From contig NZ_CP056123.1 in assembly GCF_018219155.1 (NCBI RefSeq), positions 1 to 64,000 of the forward strand: a stretch of 64,000 bases of DNA, read 5' to 3'. The translations under genes were made by a program, and so were the position numbers. The notes beneath the pieces were generated by a model, which was not told where the DNA came from, ran no database searches, and worked only from the letters and a program-made list of their open reading frames with translations. Origin of the DNA: Moritella sp. 24. Its GTDB lineage: Bacteria; Pseudomonadota; Gammaproteobacteria; Enterobacterales; Moritellaceae. This document shows positions 14,150-22,628 of the stretch, one piece after another (the first letter of the stretch is position 1; each line of letters starts with the position of its first letter).

Positions 14150-14398
14150 CTAATTAACGCCTTTTTTGATCAAGTATTGATAGGGTAATTGTTCGGTTTG
14201 GCTTGCCACCAAGGTGTGATCCATAAATTGACAAAAGCTTGGAATATCACGAACTGTTGCTGGGTCATCGGCAATAATTAATAACGTCTGACCATCGTCG
14301 AGTTTTCTGACTGTTTTTCTTACCATCATCACAGGTTCTGGACAACGTAAACCAAGAGCGTCAAGTTCATGTTCTGGGTTGGAAAATAATGCATTCAT
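14150..14398 (-). CDS. tusA: Sulfur carrier protein TusA
   Basis: TusA accepts persulfide sulfur from the cysteine desulfurase IscS and passes it to TusBCD for 2-thiouridine formation on tRNAs. It also feeds molybdenum cofactor synthesis. The 82-residue length fits the family. The key motif LRCPEPVM places the active cysteine at residue 19. It is a single gene on the minus strand upstream of glyQ, separated by about 200 bases. A hairpin at 14111-14138 lies downstream, but it lacks a T-run on this strand. Confidence 0.93.
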   Translation of the reverse strand: MNALFSNPEHELDALGLRCPEPVMMVRKTVRKLDDGQTLLIIADDPATVRDIPSFCQFMDHTLVASQTEQLPYQYLIKKGVN

Positions 14399-14553
14399 CA
14401 GGCTTTCTCTATGTGGTCAATATACGTTAATAGACTAATATTAATAGGTGATCACAATAAAATATTGGTAAATCACTAATATGTTGTTAAATTGTTAATA
14501 ATCGCGTTGCGTTAATCATAACGCCGTTAAGTAACCATCAACAAGGAGTGTGT

Positions 14554-14766
14554 ATGTTACTACAAGCCAGTGGCAGACTAAAAGTATATTCTTCAATCGC
14601 TTTTTTTTCTTTATTAATCATGCTTATGGAAATACCTATCGCTGACACGGGCACTTGGCTCGGGGTTATCAGCATTGTTGCCATCGCAGTTTGGGTTGAG
14701 TTAAGTGATTATTTTACTGAAGAAGATAAAGCCGAAAGCTCAGAACAAAAAGACGATAATGAATAA
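14554..14766 (+). CDS. Small hypothetical inner-membrane protein (70 aa)
   Basis: I do not recognise this family. The predicted protein has 70 residues: a short N-terminal segment, then two hydrophobic stretches (about 13-28 and 35-50, the latter with GVISIVAIAVWVEL), and an acidic, charged C-terminal tail rich in D, E, K and S. It is probably a two-helix inner-membrane protein. A longer reading begins with GTG at 14548, but the AAGGAG ribosome site (14543-14548) overlaps that codon and is properly spaced for the ATG at 14554. It has its own terminator, so it is likely a genuine single-gene unit. Confidence 0.7.
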   Translation: MLLQASGRLKVYSSIAFFSLLIMLMEIPIADTGTWLGVISIVAIAVWVELSDYFTEEDKAESSEQKDDNE

Positions 14767-14770
14767 ATTT

Positions 14771-14796
14771 AAAGAGAGCGCTTGCTCTCTTTTTTG
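14771..14796 (+). terminator. Rho-independent terminator
   Basis: The hairpin AGAGAGC-GCTT-GCTCTCT (14773-14790) followed by TTTTTG closes the small membrane-protein gene just upstream. Confidence 0.88.
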
Positions 14797-14885
14797 TTAA
14801 CTACACCGACATTTCCTTCCTTGTAATTGTAAAACCACGATTGTTATCTAAGCTTAATTCTACTACCTGCATATTGGAGTTTATT

Positions 14886-15359
14886 ATGAAAGGCAACACG
14901 AAGGTTATTGCCAGCTTAAATGGTTTATTACACAATGAATTGGCCGCTATTGATCAATATTTTACACATTCACGAATGTATCAAGACTGGGGGTTAGAAA
15001 AACTCTATCAGCAATTGGATCATGAGATGCAAGAGGAAATCACTCATGCCGATGCCTTGATCAAACGTATTCTATTTTTGGAAGGAACGCCTAACCTTAA
15101 AGATCGACGAGACCTGCTGATCGGCAGTGATGTGCCAAGTATGTTAAAGAATGATTTGGTACTAGAAATGGAAGTGGTTGCTGCATTAAGGGCGAGCATT
15201 AAGTTATGTGAGGATGAAGGTGATTATCAAACTCGGCAAGTATTATTACCCTTGTTAGCTGATACGGAAGAAGATCATGTTTATTGGCTAGAACAGCAAT
15301 TAGGCTTGATCAACAAAATCAGCTTAGAAAATTATATCCAATCTCATATTGGTATTTAA
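14886..15359 (+). CDS. bfr: Bacterioferritin, ferroxidase-type subunit
   Basis: Bacterioferritin forms a 24-subunit shell that oxidises Fe(II) and stores iron. The ATG at 14886 (MKGNTKVI), with a GGAG site upstream, gives 157 residues, matching the family; an upstream in-frame codon adds 15 unconserved residues. The dinuclear iron ligands are retained: E18, E51, H54 and E94, plus E128 and H131, which align with E127 and H130 of E. coli after a one-residue insertion. The residue equivalent to the heme-ligating Met52 is Ile, so this subunit should be catalytic but unable to coordinate heme. A second, complementary subunit gene follows 24 bases later. Confidence 0.93.
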   Translation: MKGNTKVIASLNGLLHNELAAIDQYFTHSRMYQDWGLEKLYQQLDHEMQEEITHADALIKRILFLEGTPNLKDRRDLLIGSDVPSMLKNDLVLEMEVVAALRASIKLCEDEGDYQTRQVLLPLLADTEEDHVYWLEQQLGLINKISLENYIQSHIGI

Positions 15360-15383
15360 TTTGTTTATATGGTGGAGTGACTT

Positions 15384-15848
15384 ATGCAAGGGAATAACCA
15401 AATTATTACACTGCTAAATAAAGCATTAGCATGTAAATTAGTGGCGATTAATCAATATTTTTTACACGCGCGTATGTATCGAAATTGGGGGTTAGTGCAT
15501 CTTGATAAAGCGGATTACAAGCAATCAATTCTAAAAATGAAACAAGCGGATAAATTTATTAATCGGATCTTATTTTTACAAGGGTTACCTAATTTACAAG
15601 ATTTAGGTCGTCTGTCTATCGGTGAAGATGCGCCAGAAATGCTACATCTGAATATGGAACTTGAATTGAGTATCCGAGTCACGTTACAAACGTTAATTGC
15701 TGAATGTGAAAAAACTCAAGACTTCGTTAGTCGTGATATGACGGCTGAGATATTAGAAGAAGTCGAAGAGCAAATTGATTGGATCGAAAGCCAGGAGTAT
15801 CTGATTCGTCATGCTGGCCTAGATAATTACTTACAGTCACAAATGTAA
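15384..15848 (+). CDS. Bacterioferritin, heme-binding-type subunit
   Basis: This 154-residue paralogue of the upstream bacterioferritin begins MQGNNQII. It keeps Met52, the residue that coordinates heme at the subunit interface. Most ferroxidase ligands are replaced: K18, K51, Q54, V127 and Q130; only E94 is kept. By comparison with two-gene bacterioferritins in other proteobacteria, it probably co-assembles with the preceding ferroxidase subunit and supplies heme for electron transfer and iron release. The spacing of 24 bases, with a GGAG site, suggests one transcript. Confidence 0.9.
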   Translation: MQGNNQIITLLNKALACKLVAINQYFLHARMYRNWGLVHLDKADYKQSILKMKQADKFINRILFLQGLPNLQDLGRLSIGEDAPEMLHLNMELELSIRVTLQTLIAECEKTQDFVSRDMTAEILEEVEEQIDWIESQEYLIRHAGLDNYLQSQM

Positions 15849-15860
15849 CCCTTTCGTTTA

Positions 15861-16055
15861 CTAAGCAACTTGTGGTTGTTGTTGTGCTCGCTTGCATAAA
15901 GTTTGGTTTAATAACTTCTTTGCACACTGGCAGCACTTGCCACATTGACTACCAATATTAAGTTCGCTGCTTAATTGCTTCATTGTTGTTGCGCCTGTAT
16001 CAATCGCATTGATGAGGGTTTTATCGGTGATACCGTGACAAATACATACGTACAT
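15861..16055 (-). CDS. bfd: Bacterioferritin-associated ferredoxin Bfd
   Basis: Bfd is a small [2Fe-2S] protein that docks on bacterioferritin near the heme and delivers electrons to release stored iron under starvation. The 64-residue protein has the expected cysteines C4 and C6 (MYVCIC) and C38 and C41 (QCGKC), plus two extra cysteines at 42 and 44. It is convergent with the two bacterioferritin genes. A Fur-box-like sequence lies 44 bases upstream of its start, so iron-responsive induction is likely. This fits its known role in releasing iron when iron is scarce. Confidence 0.93.
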   Translation of the reverse strand: MYVCICHGITDKTLINAIDTGATTMKQLSSELNIGSQCGKCCQCAKKLLNQTLCKRAQQQPQVA

Positions 16056-16098
16056 AATAATTGTTCTAAGCTTGAATTTATGTTGATGTTAATATGAA

Positions 16099-16113
16099 TG
16101 AGAATGATTATCA
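16099..16113 (-). promoter_or_regulatory. Fur box upstream of bfd
   Basis: On the minus strand this reads TGATAATCATTCTCA, matching the 7-1-7 Fur core TGATAATNATTATCA at all but one defined position. It lies 44 bases upstream of the bfd start codon, in promoter position. The next gene upstream ends at 16119, so bfd is the only obvious target. Confidence 0.8.
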
Positions 16114-16118
16114 AGACG

Positions 16119-17096
16119 TTAAACGGCGAAAACTTTCGCCTTTACCATGTCCCTATATTGTTTTGGAGCCATATCAAAGTGTTGCTCGAATTTTTTTTTG
16201 AAATAATATGCATCACGAAAACCAATTTGTTCTGCTACATCACATATCGTTAAGCCAAAGTCCCGTAATAGTACCTGTGCCGTCTCTAGCCTAAGCGTTA
16301 ACAAAAACTGATTTGGAGTTTGTCCTACCTGTTCTTTGAAACGACGGTTGAAGGTGCGTAGTGGCAATTGACAAATATCGGCAATCATTTGATTAGTGAT
16401 CGTTTTAGCCATATTGCGTTGCATCCAATCTTGCGCGAGTGCAATGGATTCATCAAATTGTATTTGACCACCAATTTGATAAAAAGGCTGTTGCTGGGTG
16501 CGTGAAATTTCATGAGAAAAATGGTTTTCTATTACGCTCGTAATTTTCTTTCCAAACATTTCATTAATTAAAAACAACATCATTTCAGATTGGGAGTTAA
16601 TACTACCCGCACAATACAAGCCATTTGCTGCCGTGATAGATGCCTGACGGTTCAGTTTTACTTTTGGGTACTGCTGGCTAAATTGATCGTAGAAGTACCA
16701 ATGTGTTGTCGCGGGCAACCCGTCAAGTAAACCTGCTTCAGCTAACCAACAGACGCCTGTACCTGTTGATAAAATTTTGGCTCCACTGTTATATTGCTGA
16801 TGTAACCAAGGTAATATTTCTGGATGTTTAATAATTGATACTAGAGGGTTTCCCCACATTGGAGGGAAGATCACAAGATCAAACTCTTCTTCACAGGAGA
16901 AGGTTAAATCAGGCTGTAAGCGCAACCCTGCTGTGAGAGGTTTTGCTGTTAATGTGGTTGAAATTAATTTTATTTCAAGTGGATCTTGATGCTGTGTTTT
17001 TCGATCGCGCAGCCGAGATGCGCCCGATAGCATTTCTGCGGCGAGAGAAATTCCTGTTACCAGTGCTTTGTCATACAGTACAAATCCAATTTTCAC
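16119..17096 (-). CDS. GlxA-family AraC-type transcriptional regulator
   Basis: This 325-residue regulator has an N-terminal DJ-1/PfpI-like domain (about 1-190, beginning MKIGFVLYDKALVTG) and a C-terminal AraC-type double helix-turn-helix (about 215-320, including IADICQLPLRTFNRRFKEQ and VAEQIGFRDAYYFKKKF). GlxA-type proteins usually activate genes for small nitrogen or carbon compounds, but the target here cannot be read from the sequence. A GGGAGC ribosome site precedes the ATG. It is divergent from fabY, with about 190 bases between them. No catabolic genes are adjacent, so it may act elsewhere on the chromosome. Confidence 0.85.
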   Translation of the reverse strand: MKIGFVLYDKALVTGISLAAEMLSGASRLRDRKTQHQDPLEIKLISTTLTAKPLTAGLRLQPDLTFSCEEEFDLVIFPPMWGNPLVSIIKHPEILPWLHQQYNSGAKILSTGTGVCWLAEAGLLDGLPATTHWYFYDQFSQQYPKVKLNRQASITAANGLYCAGSINSQSEMMLFLINEMFGKKITSVIENHFSHEISRTQQQPFYQIGGQIQFDESIALAQDWMQRNMAKTITNQMIADICQLPLRTFNRRFKEQVGQTPNQFLLTLRLETAQVLLRDFGLTICDVAEQIGFRDAYYFKKKFEQHFDMAPKQYRDMVKAKVFAV

Positions 17097-17238
17097 ATTA
17101 AGCTCCCGTGTTATGGCGATCTAAACTTAGTATATCTGTTTGTTTATGGTTCAGTATCTTCTCTATATAGATAAATCATCTATCGTGGCATGTTCGTCAG
17201 GGTAAATGGCACAGATGAAAGTGTATTGTTAGTATAAC

Positions 17239-17257
17239 TTGCTAGACTATCTAGCAA
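17239..17257. promoter_or_regulatory. Inverted repeat upstream of fabY
   Basis: The perfect inverted repeat TTGCTAG-ACTAT-CTAGCAA ends 29 bases before the chosen fabY start. It could be an operator or a 5' leader hairpin. I recognise no matching regulator. Confidence 0.4.
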
Positions 17258-17286
17258 TAGCTGAGATTCGAATGAGATGTAATAAA

Positions 17287-19137
17287 ATGGCGAAGTTACC
17301 GTTAATTGTTGGTTTAGGTGGTATTAATGCAGCCGGACGTAGTTCTGGTTTCCATAGTTATAAGCGTTTAGTGTGTGATGCTTTACAAGATGATGTTATG
17401 GCAAGTACATGGCAAGATCTCGCACAACGTATGGGATTAGATACTAGCGATATCAATGCAGATATTATTGCGAAAATTAAAGCGGGTACGTTAGTTCGCC
17501 GTACAACAACATTTGATCCTGATGCGGTTCCTTTTCAACGAAAAGCAAAACTAGCGCCAGCCGGATCGCCAATTAAATTCGAGTTAAAAAAATCAAAGTT
17601 ACCACATACTATTCCTGCTAACTGGTTAGTGAATGAAATTGATAATAAGACAGTTGAAGTAACTATTGATGGTGACTTCGATGCGTTAATTAATGATTTA
17701 ATTGCTTACCCTGTATCAAGCGCAGGTAATATCCCAACAGGTTTTGATTTAGATAAATTATATAATGCACGATCACATCCTCGCGGTCTAAAGCTAACTG
17801 TCTATGGTGCCTCTGATGCACTTAACTCATTAGGCATTGATTGGGATAATATCCTGACATTAATTAATCCCGATGAAGTGTCTGTTTATGCGGGCAGTGC
17901 GCTTGGCCAAGTGGATGATAATTCATTTAGTGGCATGCTTTCTGCCTATGCGAAAGGTGGCCGTGTTAGTTCTAAAATGATGGCAATGTCATTAGCTGAA
18001 ATGCCTGCTGATTTTATTAACAGCTATGTCATTAATAGTGCAGGAACGACGGGCACTAATATGGGGGCTTGTGCGAGTTTTCTTTATAACTTGCGTCAAG
18101 GCATGTTGGATATTCAAACCGGTAAAGCTAAAGTTGCAATTGTCGGTAATGCGGAAGCACCCGTTGAAACTGGTGTGATGGAAGGTTTCCGTGTGATGGG
18201 CGCGCTTGCTGAAGATGATCAGTTAAAAGCATTGGATAACAGTGATACGGTCGATAATCGTCGTGCTTGTCGTCCATTCTCATCAAATGCGGGCTTTACC
18301 ATGGCAGAGTCTGCGCAATTTGTCGTGTTAATGGATGATGAGTTAGCATTAGAACTTGGTGTTACTATTTATGGTGCCGTCGCTGATGTTTTTGTTAACG
18401 CGGATGCGAATAAAAAATCGATATCAGCACCAGGTATTGGTAACTATGTGACAGTGGCTAAAGCGACTGCATTAGCCAAAGCTATTCTAGGCGAGGGTGG
18501 TTTACAGCATACATTTGTCCAAGCTCACGGAACTGGCACACCACAAAACCGTGTTACTGAAAGCCACATTTTGAGTGAAGTAGCAGCAAGCTTTAATATT
18601 AAAAATTGGCCTGTGACAGCGATTAAATCATATGTAGGTCACTCTATGGGCGCAGCCGCTGGTGATCAGTTAGTTGCATCACTAGGCGTGTGGCAGCATG
18701 GTTGGATCCCAGGTATTCAGACTATTGATCATATTGCTGGTGATGTACATCAAGCTAACTTGAATATCTTAACTGACCATCAGTTTGTTGGTGATAAAGG
18801 TCAAGATATGAAAGCGGTGATCTTAAATGCAAAAGGCTTTGGTGGTAATAATGCTACTGGTTTAGTCTTGTCTCCAACACAAGCATTAACGATGTTAGAG
18901 GCGAAGTACGGCGCTGAAGTAGTGAGTGCTTACAAAAATAAGAATATCGCAGTTAAGCAGCGCGCTACAGATAAAGATAGCAATGCATGTCTTGGTGATG
19001 AAACCATTCGTTATGAGTTTGGTAATGCTGTTATCGATGAGAGCGGTGTTGATATTTCAGAGCATGAAGTGCGCCTGCAAGGTTTTGCAAACGCGATTCA
19101 GTTAGCGCAAGATAATCCGTATCAGGACTATAGCTAA
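17287..19137 (+). CDS. fabY: Beta-ketoacyl-ACP synthase FabY
   Basis: FabY condenses acetyl-CoA with malonyl-ACP to start fatty-acid synthesis, a role filled by FabH in E. coli. The ATG at 17287 (MAKLPLIVGLGGINAAGRSS) gives 616 residues, similar to the Pseudomonas aeruginosa enzyme (about 630), and is supported by that conserved N-terminus; an upstream in-frame start would add 16 unconserved residues. The thiolase-fold catalytic residues are visible: C262 in GACASF, H414 in AHGTGTP, K447 in AIKSYVGHS and H452. It is a single-gene unit with an inverted repeat upstream and a strong terminator downstream. Confidence 0.88.
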   Translation: MAKLPLIVGLGGINAAGRSSGFHSYKRLVCDALQDDVMASTWQDLAQRMGLDTSDINADIIAKIKAGTLVRRTTTFDPDAVPFQRKAKLAPAGSPIKFELKKSKLPHTIPANWLVNEIDNKTVEVTIDGDFDALINDLIAYPVSSAGNIPTGFDLDKLYNARSHPRGLKLTVYGASDALNSLGIDWDNILTLINPDEVSVYAGSALGQVDDNSFSGMLSAYAKGGRVSSKMMAMSLAEMPADFINSYVINSAGTTGTNMGACASFLYNLRQGMLDIQTGKAKVAIVGNAEAPVETGVMEGFRVMGALAEDDQLKALDNSDTVDNRRACRPFSSNAGFTMAESAQFVVLMDDELALELGVTIYGAVADVFVNADANKKSISAPGIGNYVTVAKATALAKAILGEGGLQHTFVQAHGTGTPQNRVTESHILSEVAASFNIKNWPVTAIKSYVGHSMGAAAGDQLVASLGVWQHGWIPGIQTIDHIAGDVHQANLNILTDHQFVGDKGQDMKAVILNAKGFGGNNATGLVLSPTQALTMLEAKYGAEVVSAYKNKNIAVKQRATDKDSNACLGDETIRYEFGNAVIDESGVDISEHEVRLQGFANAIQLAQDNPYQDYS

Positions 19138-19151
19138 TAGCTAATAGCTAT

Positions 19152-19186
19152 TGCCCTTGCACGTTAAGTTCGTGCAAGGGCATTTT
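19152..19186. terminator. Terminator between fabY and the yccS-like gene
   Basis: A 12-base stem, TGCCCTTGCACG (19152-19163) paired with CGTGCAAGGGCA (19171-19182), has a 7-base loop and is followed by TTTT. It overlaps the 3' end of the convergent minus-strand gene, so it mainly serves fabY. Two tandem TAGCTAA copies, including the fabY stop, lie just before it. Confidence 0.85.
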
Positions 19187-21329
19187 CAGTCAGGTTCATC
19201 TCATCCGCCATTACTTGTAATTCCCCTGTGATCTCAACTATCTGCTTTAGCTTTTGAATTAATAATAACGTATGTTTATGGTTATCATTTTCATAGCGCT
19301 TAAGTAATGTCTCTATCTCGTTAATATAAGATTTATCGACACTCACTGGCGATAAAATTGTACTTTGTGTTTGCTCTAACGCGTGGCTAATTAATTGCGC
19401 AACCAAAGCTAAATCTTGCTGTAATTGTGCATCAATAATTTTATTTCTGTGTACCCCTAATGCAGATAATGCCGATAACATGGCATGATTTCGACGTGAA
19501 ATATCGTAAACATGATTGAGTTTATGGCGCTTATCGTTGGGTTCTACTTGCATATCTTTCCACGACGCAATTAAGTGACTATCTGCGACATAAGCTTTAC
19601 GGCGGGAGACTCGGTACGGTAATTCGTTATTCTTCCCAGAAACGTATTGCTTGATGATCTCGTGAAAATAATTTTGATTAGCAGTGATCGCTTCAACCAA
19701 ATACTTAGGAAATTGCTTATATTGCCAGTTTGGAAGTACTAACTTTGCGAGTAAGAAGGCAATACTACAGCCGGTTAATGTATCTATGATACGTGGGACG
19801 GTAACCACATAACCTTGCTGATAAAGTACATTGAATGCCGATAAAACCAAGATGGTAATAAAAGTAACCGCTCGGCTATAATTTTGACGTAAATAATAAA
19901 AGAATAGGAATGCTGATATGGCTAATAAAAATAATTGGCCACGCTCTGTTGGGAACAGGTATAGCAAGCTCGCACCTATGATAATCCCTATCAAGGTTCC
20001 TGTAATTCGTTGTTTTAACTTTACGCGAGTAGCACTATAGCTAGGCTGCAATACAAAAAGAGTCGTTAATACTACCCAGTAGCCATGTAGATCTGAGACT
20101 AAAATAATACCAATGCCGAATGCAAAACCAATGGTTAAACGGATCGCATGGCGAAATACAGGGCTAGATAAATGCAATGCATTACCGAGACGTTGTTTTA
20201 TCGGTAGGCGTTCACGTGGTGCCATCACTAAGTACGCTTGATCGTTTTGCGGTTCGCTGTTAATTAATAGCTCATCTGCTTTACATAAATTTCTAAATAA
20301 TAGTTTTAATGGACCAAATAGTTGCGATTTTAGCGATTTTTCTAATGCTAGTAACTCTTGTTTAAGAATCGCGAGTGACCAGGTTAGACCATGATCATGT
20401 AAATAGGCTTGCTTATATAGAGTCGCGTTACCACGTTGGGTACATGCTGCTGCGAGTTGTTTTAATACTTGCTCGAAGCCGTTAATAATTAAGTCATTAT
20501 TTAAATTACGTTTTAATGAGTCGTAGTGAAAATGGCTTGAGGTCATTTTTTCATGTAATTCTTGGGCTTCTTGATAGAGGTGAATCAAGTGCTGCAGTTC
20601 ATGAGAAATATCTTTTTCATCGACATGGTAATCAATATTAGTCCGACATTCCGACATGGCATTGACGATATTAATATTTAGTGTCGATAAGGTATGGCGA
20701 ATGGTTTTATGATCATGCTTTGTTTGTGAGAAAAATTTGGCTTTTTCTTGTTGGTATAACCCTAATGAAAAATAAATGTCAGCCAACCGTTCTCGGATTG
20801 GGTTGTATAACGTGACTTTAAGCAATATTGTCGAGATAACAAAATACCAAGCCGCGCCAGCAATCAGTAATAATGAGTCGGGATTAAAATCTACCTCACT
20901 GATTAGAATTGCTGCAGATTCGGCATCGTGACTAAGCCCCAGCATGGTATACACAGCAATCATCAGTGTCGCAAAACTGATGGTGACATAACGCTTACCT
21001 AGCGATCCTAAAATAATGATAGCAAAGCTAAATAAGCAACTACCGAGTAAAAAGAACAGCGGATAAGGAAATAATAGACTGACGAGCAAGGATGATAGAG
21101 TAAAGCAGACAAGCGTTAATAGGCTATTTATAATTCGTTGTTTAATACTGTCATCACCTTCAGCTATCACTGCGGCAACAATACCGAGCACCGCTGTCAC
21201 TGATAGTTCTGATAGACCGAAAAAATAACCTGGTACCAATAATGTGATTGAGGCTAAAAATGCTTTTAAGGCAATAAAAAAATTACTGTTGGCTGTTAAG
21301 TAAGCCAACTTTTGCCATGACATTAGCAT
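19164..21329 (-). CDS. YccS/YhfK-family (FUSC) inner-membrane protein
   Basis: This 721-residue membrane protein belongs to the fusaric-acid-resistance-like YccS/YhfK group, whose substrate is not established. A first cluster of hydrophobic helices spans about 15-175, then a soluble helical segment (about 175-385), then a second cluster (about 390-535, containing GYWVVLTTLFVLQPSYSATR, the FUSC hallmark), and a cytoplasmic tail. The start ATG at 21329 has a GGAGCG site. It lies 42 bases after the binding-protein gene on the same strand, so it may be the last gene of the response-regulator/kinase/binding-protein operon. Whether it works with them is unknown. Confidence 0.82.
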   Translation of the reverse strand: MLMSWQKLAYLTANSNFFIALKAFLASITLLVPGYFFGLSELSVTAVLGIVAAVIAEGDDSIKQRIINSLLTLVCFTLSSLLVSLLFPYPLFFLLGSCLFSFAIIILGSLGKRYVTISFATLMIAVYTMLGLSHDAESAAILISEVDFNPDSLLLIAGAAWYFVISTILLKVTLYNPIRERLADIYFSLGLYQQEKAKFFSQTKHDHKTIRHTLSTLNINIVNAMSECRTNIDYHVDEKDISHELQHLIHLYQEAQELHEKMTSSHFHYDSLKRNLNNDLIINGFEQVLKQLAAACTQRGNATLYKQAYLHDHGLTWSLAILKQELLALEKSLKSQLFGPLKLLFRNLCKADELLINSEPQNDQAYLVMAPRERLPIKQRLGNALHLSSPVFRHAIRLTIGFAFGIGIILVSDLHGYWVVLTTLFVLQPSYSATRVKLKQRITGTLIGIIIGASLLYLFPTERGQLFLLAISAFLFFYYLRQNYSRAVTFITILVLSAFNVLYQQGYVVTVPRIIDTLTGCSIAFLLAKLVLPNWQYKQFPKYLVEAITANQNYFHEIIKQYVSGKNNELPYRVSRRKAYVADSHLIASWKDMQVEPNDKRHKLNHVYDISRRNHAMLSALSALGVHRNKIIDAQLQQDLALVAQLISHALEQTQSTILSPVSVDKSYINEIETLLKRYENDNHKHTLLLIQKLKQIVEITGELQVMADEMNLTENALART

Positions 21330-21371
21330 GTGAACTGCGCTCCGTATAAAAAGTATTGTAGATAGTTATAT

Positions 21372-22628
21372 CTACTGTGCTGCTTTAATTGCATTGGTTA
21401 GTTGTACTACTGCGGCTTCATTACTGATGCTTTTATCATAAATAAAGTTACTAATAACCCGCGCGATTGCTGACTGTACATAGGTTGTGGTTGCCATTGC
21501 CTGCGCAAAAGTTGGTACTAATGTGTTATCACGCATTGCTTGTTGATAGTCTGTATATGCTTGCTGTGTACAGGGGTTAAAATTGTTACTATTCACTGTA
21601 TTAATAATAGGTAACGAACCTTTTTTAGCGTTAAACTCCCGTTGTAATTCAGGCGTTAGAATAATACTCGCCAGGGTCTTCTGTGCTTCTTTTACTTCTG
21701 ATGATACACTTTTTAATTTAAAAAAAGCAAAACTATCAACGTTATAGCTAAATATACCTTCACTACCAGGAAATTCAATACAGCGGATCTTTGTATTTAG
21801 CTGCTGCTTTTCTTGAAGTAATTTACCAGCGACCCAATCACCCATTATTTGTATTGCAGCTTGGTCGTCGATAAGTAGCTTAGTCGATTGTTCCCAAGTT
21901 CGATTTTTGGCGTTTTTATCAATATATAAAGACATGGCCCGTAATTGAGCAAAGGCATTGATCATTGCTGGTGAGGCTAATATTTGTGGATTAAGATCGA
22001 CAAATGCTTGCTTGTATTGCTCTGCGCCTAAAACAGATAAGCTAATTGATTCAAACAAGATCGCATCAGCCCAAGGCTCTGAAGTATGCGCTATTGGTAA
22101 GTAACCAGCAGCTTCTAATTGTGGTAATACAGCGATGAGTTCGCTGAGGTCTGTTGGAACAGCGATCTTGGCTTTGTTAAATATAGTTTCGTTAAGCCAT
22201 AACCAGTTAATTCGATGAATGTTAACTGGCACCGCCACATAATGACCTTGATATTTCATTATTGGCTTAATGAACTCGGGTAGTTTGTCATCCCATTTTT
22301 CACGTGTCGCGATATCATCTAGCGATGTAAGGAATCCTAATTTTGCCCATTCTTGAATATTATGGCCTTTAATTAAGGCCGCTGTCGGTGGGTTCCCCGA
22401 TACTGCTCGAGAGCGTAATACTGTTAGTGCTGTATTACCACCACCACCTTCAATGGCAAAATCTAACCAAGTATTATCTGTTTCTTCTACTTTTTCTTTT
22501 AATTCACTTAGTGCATCGAGCTCGCCGCCAGAAGTCCACCAATGTAATACTTCAACTTGGCTGGCCATTGCCGGTGCTGTTAATAATAGGCAGAGTAGTG
22601 CGAGTAGATGTTGGAACTTGTTGTTCAT
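21372..22628 (-). CDS. Periplasmic sugar-type ABC solute-binding protein
   Basis: This 418-residue protein is a family 1 extracellular solute-binding protein, the type used for glucose, mannose or oligosaccharides. A signal peptide is evident (about 1-22, ending PAMA before SQVEVLHWW). The motifs VLHWWTSGGE and EGGGGNTALTVLRSR are typical of the glucose/mannose subgroup. No permease or ATPase gene is nearby. It overlaps the upstream sensor kinase gene by 4 bases, so translation is coupled. This suggests it may present a ligand to the sensor rather than, or in addition to, feeding a transporter. That role is an inference. Confidence 0.82.
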   Translation of the reverse strand: MNNKFQHLLALLCLLLTAPAMASQVEVLHWWTSGGELDALSELKEKVEETDNTWLDFAIEGGGGNTALTVLRSRAVSGNPPTAALIKGHNIQEWAKLGFLTSLDDIATREKWDDKLPEFIKPIMKYQGHYVAVPVNIHRINWLWLNETIFNKAKIAVPTDLSELIAVLPQLEAAGYLPIAHTSEPWADAILFESISLSVLGAEQYKQAFVDLNPQILASPAMINAFAQLRAMSLYIDKNAKNRTWEQSTKLLIDDQAAIQIMGDWVAGKLLQEKQQLNTKIRCIEFPGSEGIFSYNVDSFAFFKLKSVSSEVKEAQKTLASIILTPELQREFNAKKGSLPIINTVNSNNFNPCTQQAYTDYQQAMRDNTLVPTFAQAMATTTYVQSAIARVISNFIYDKSISNEAAVVQLTNAIKAAQ

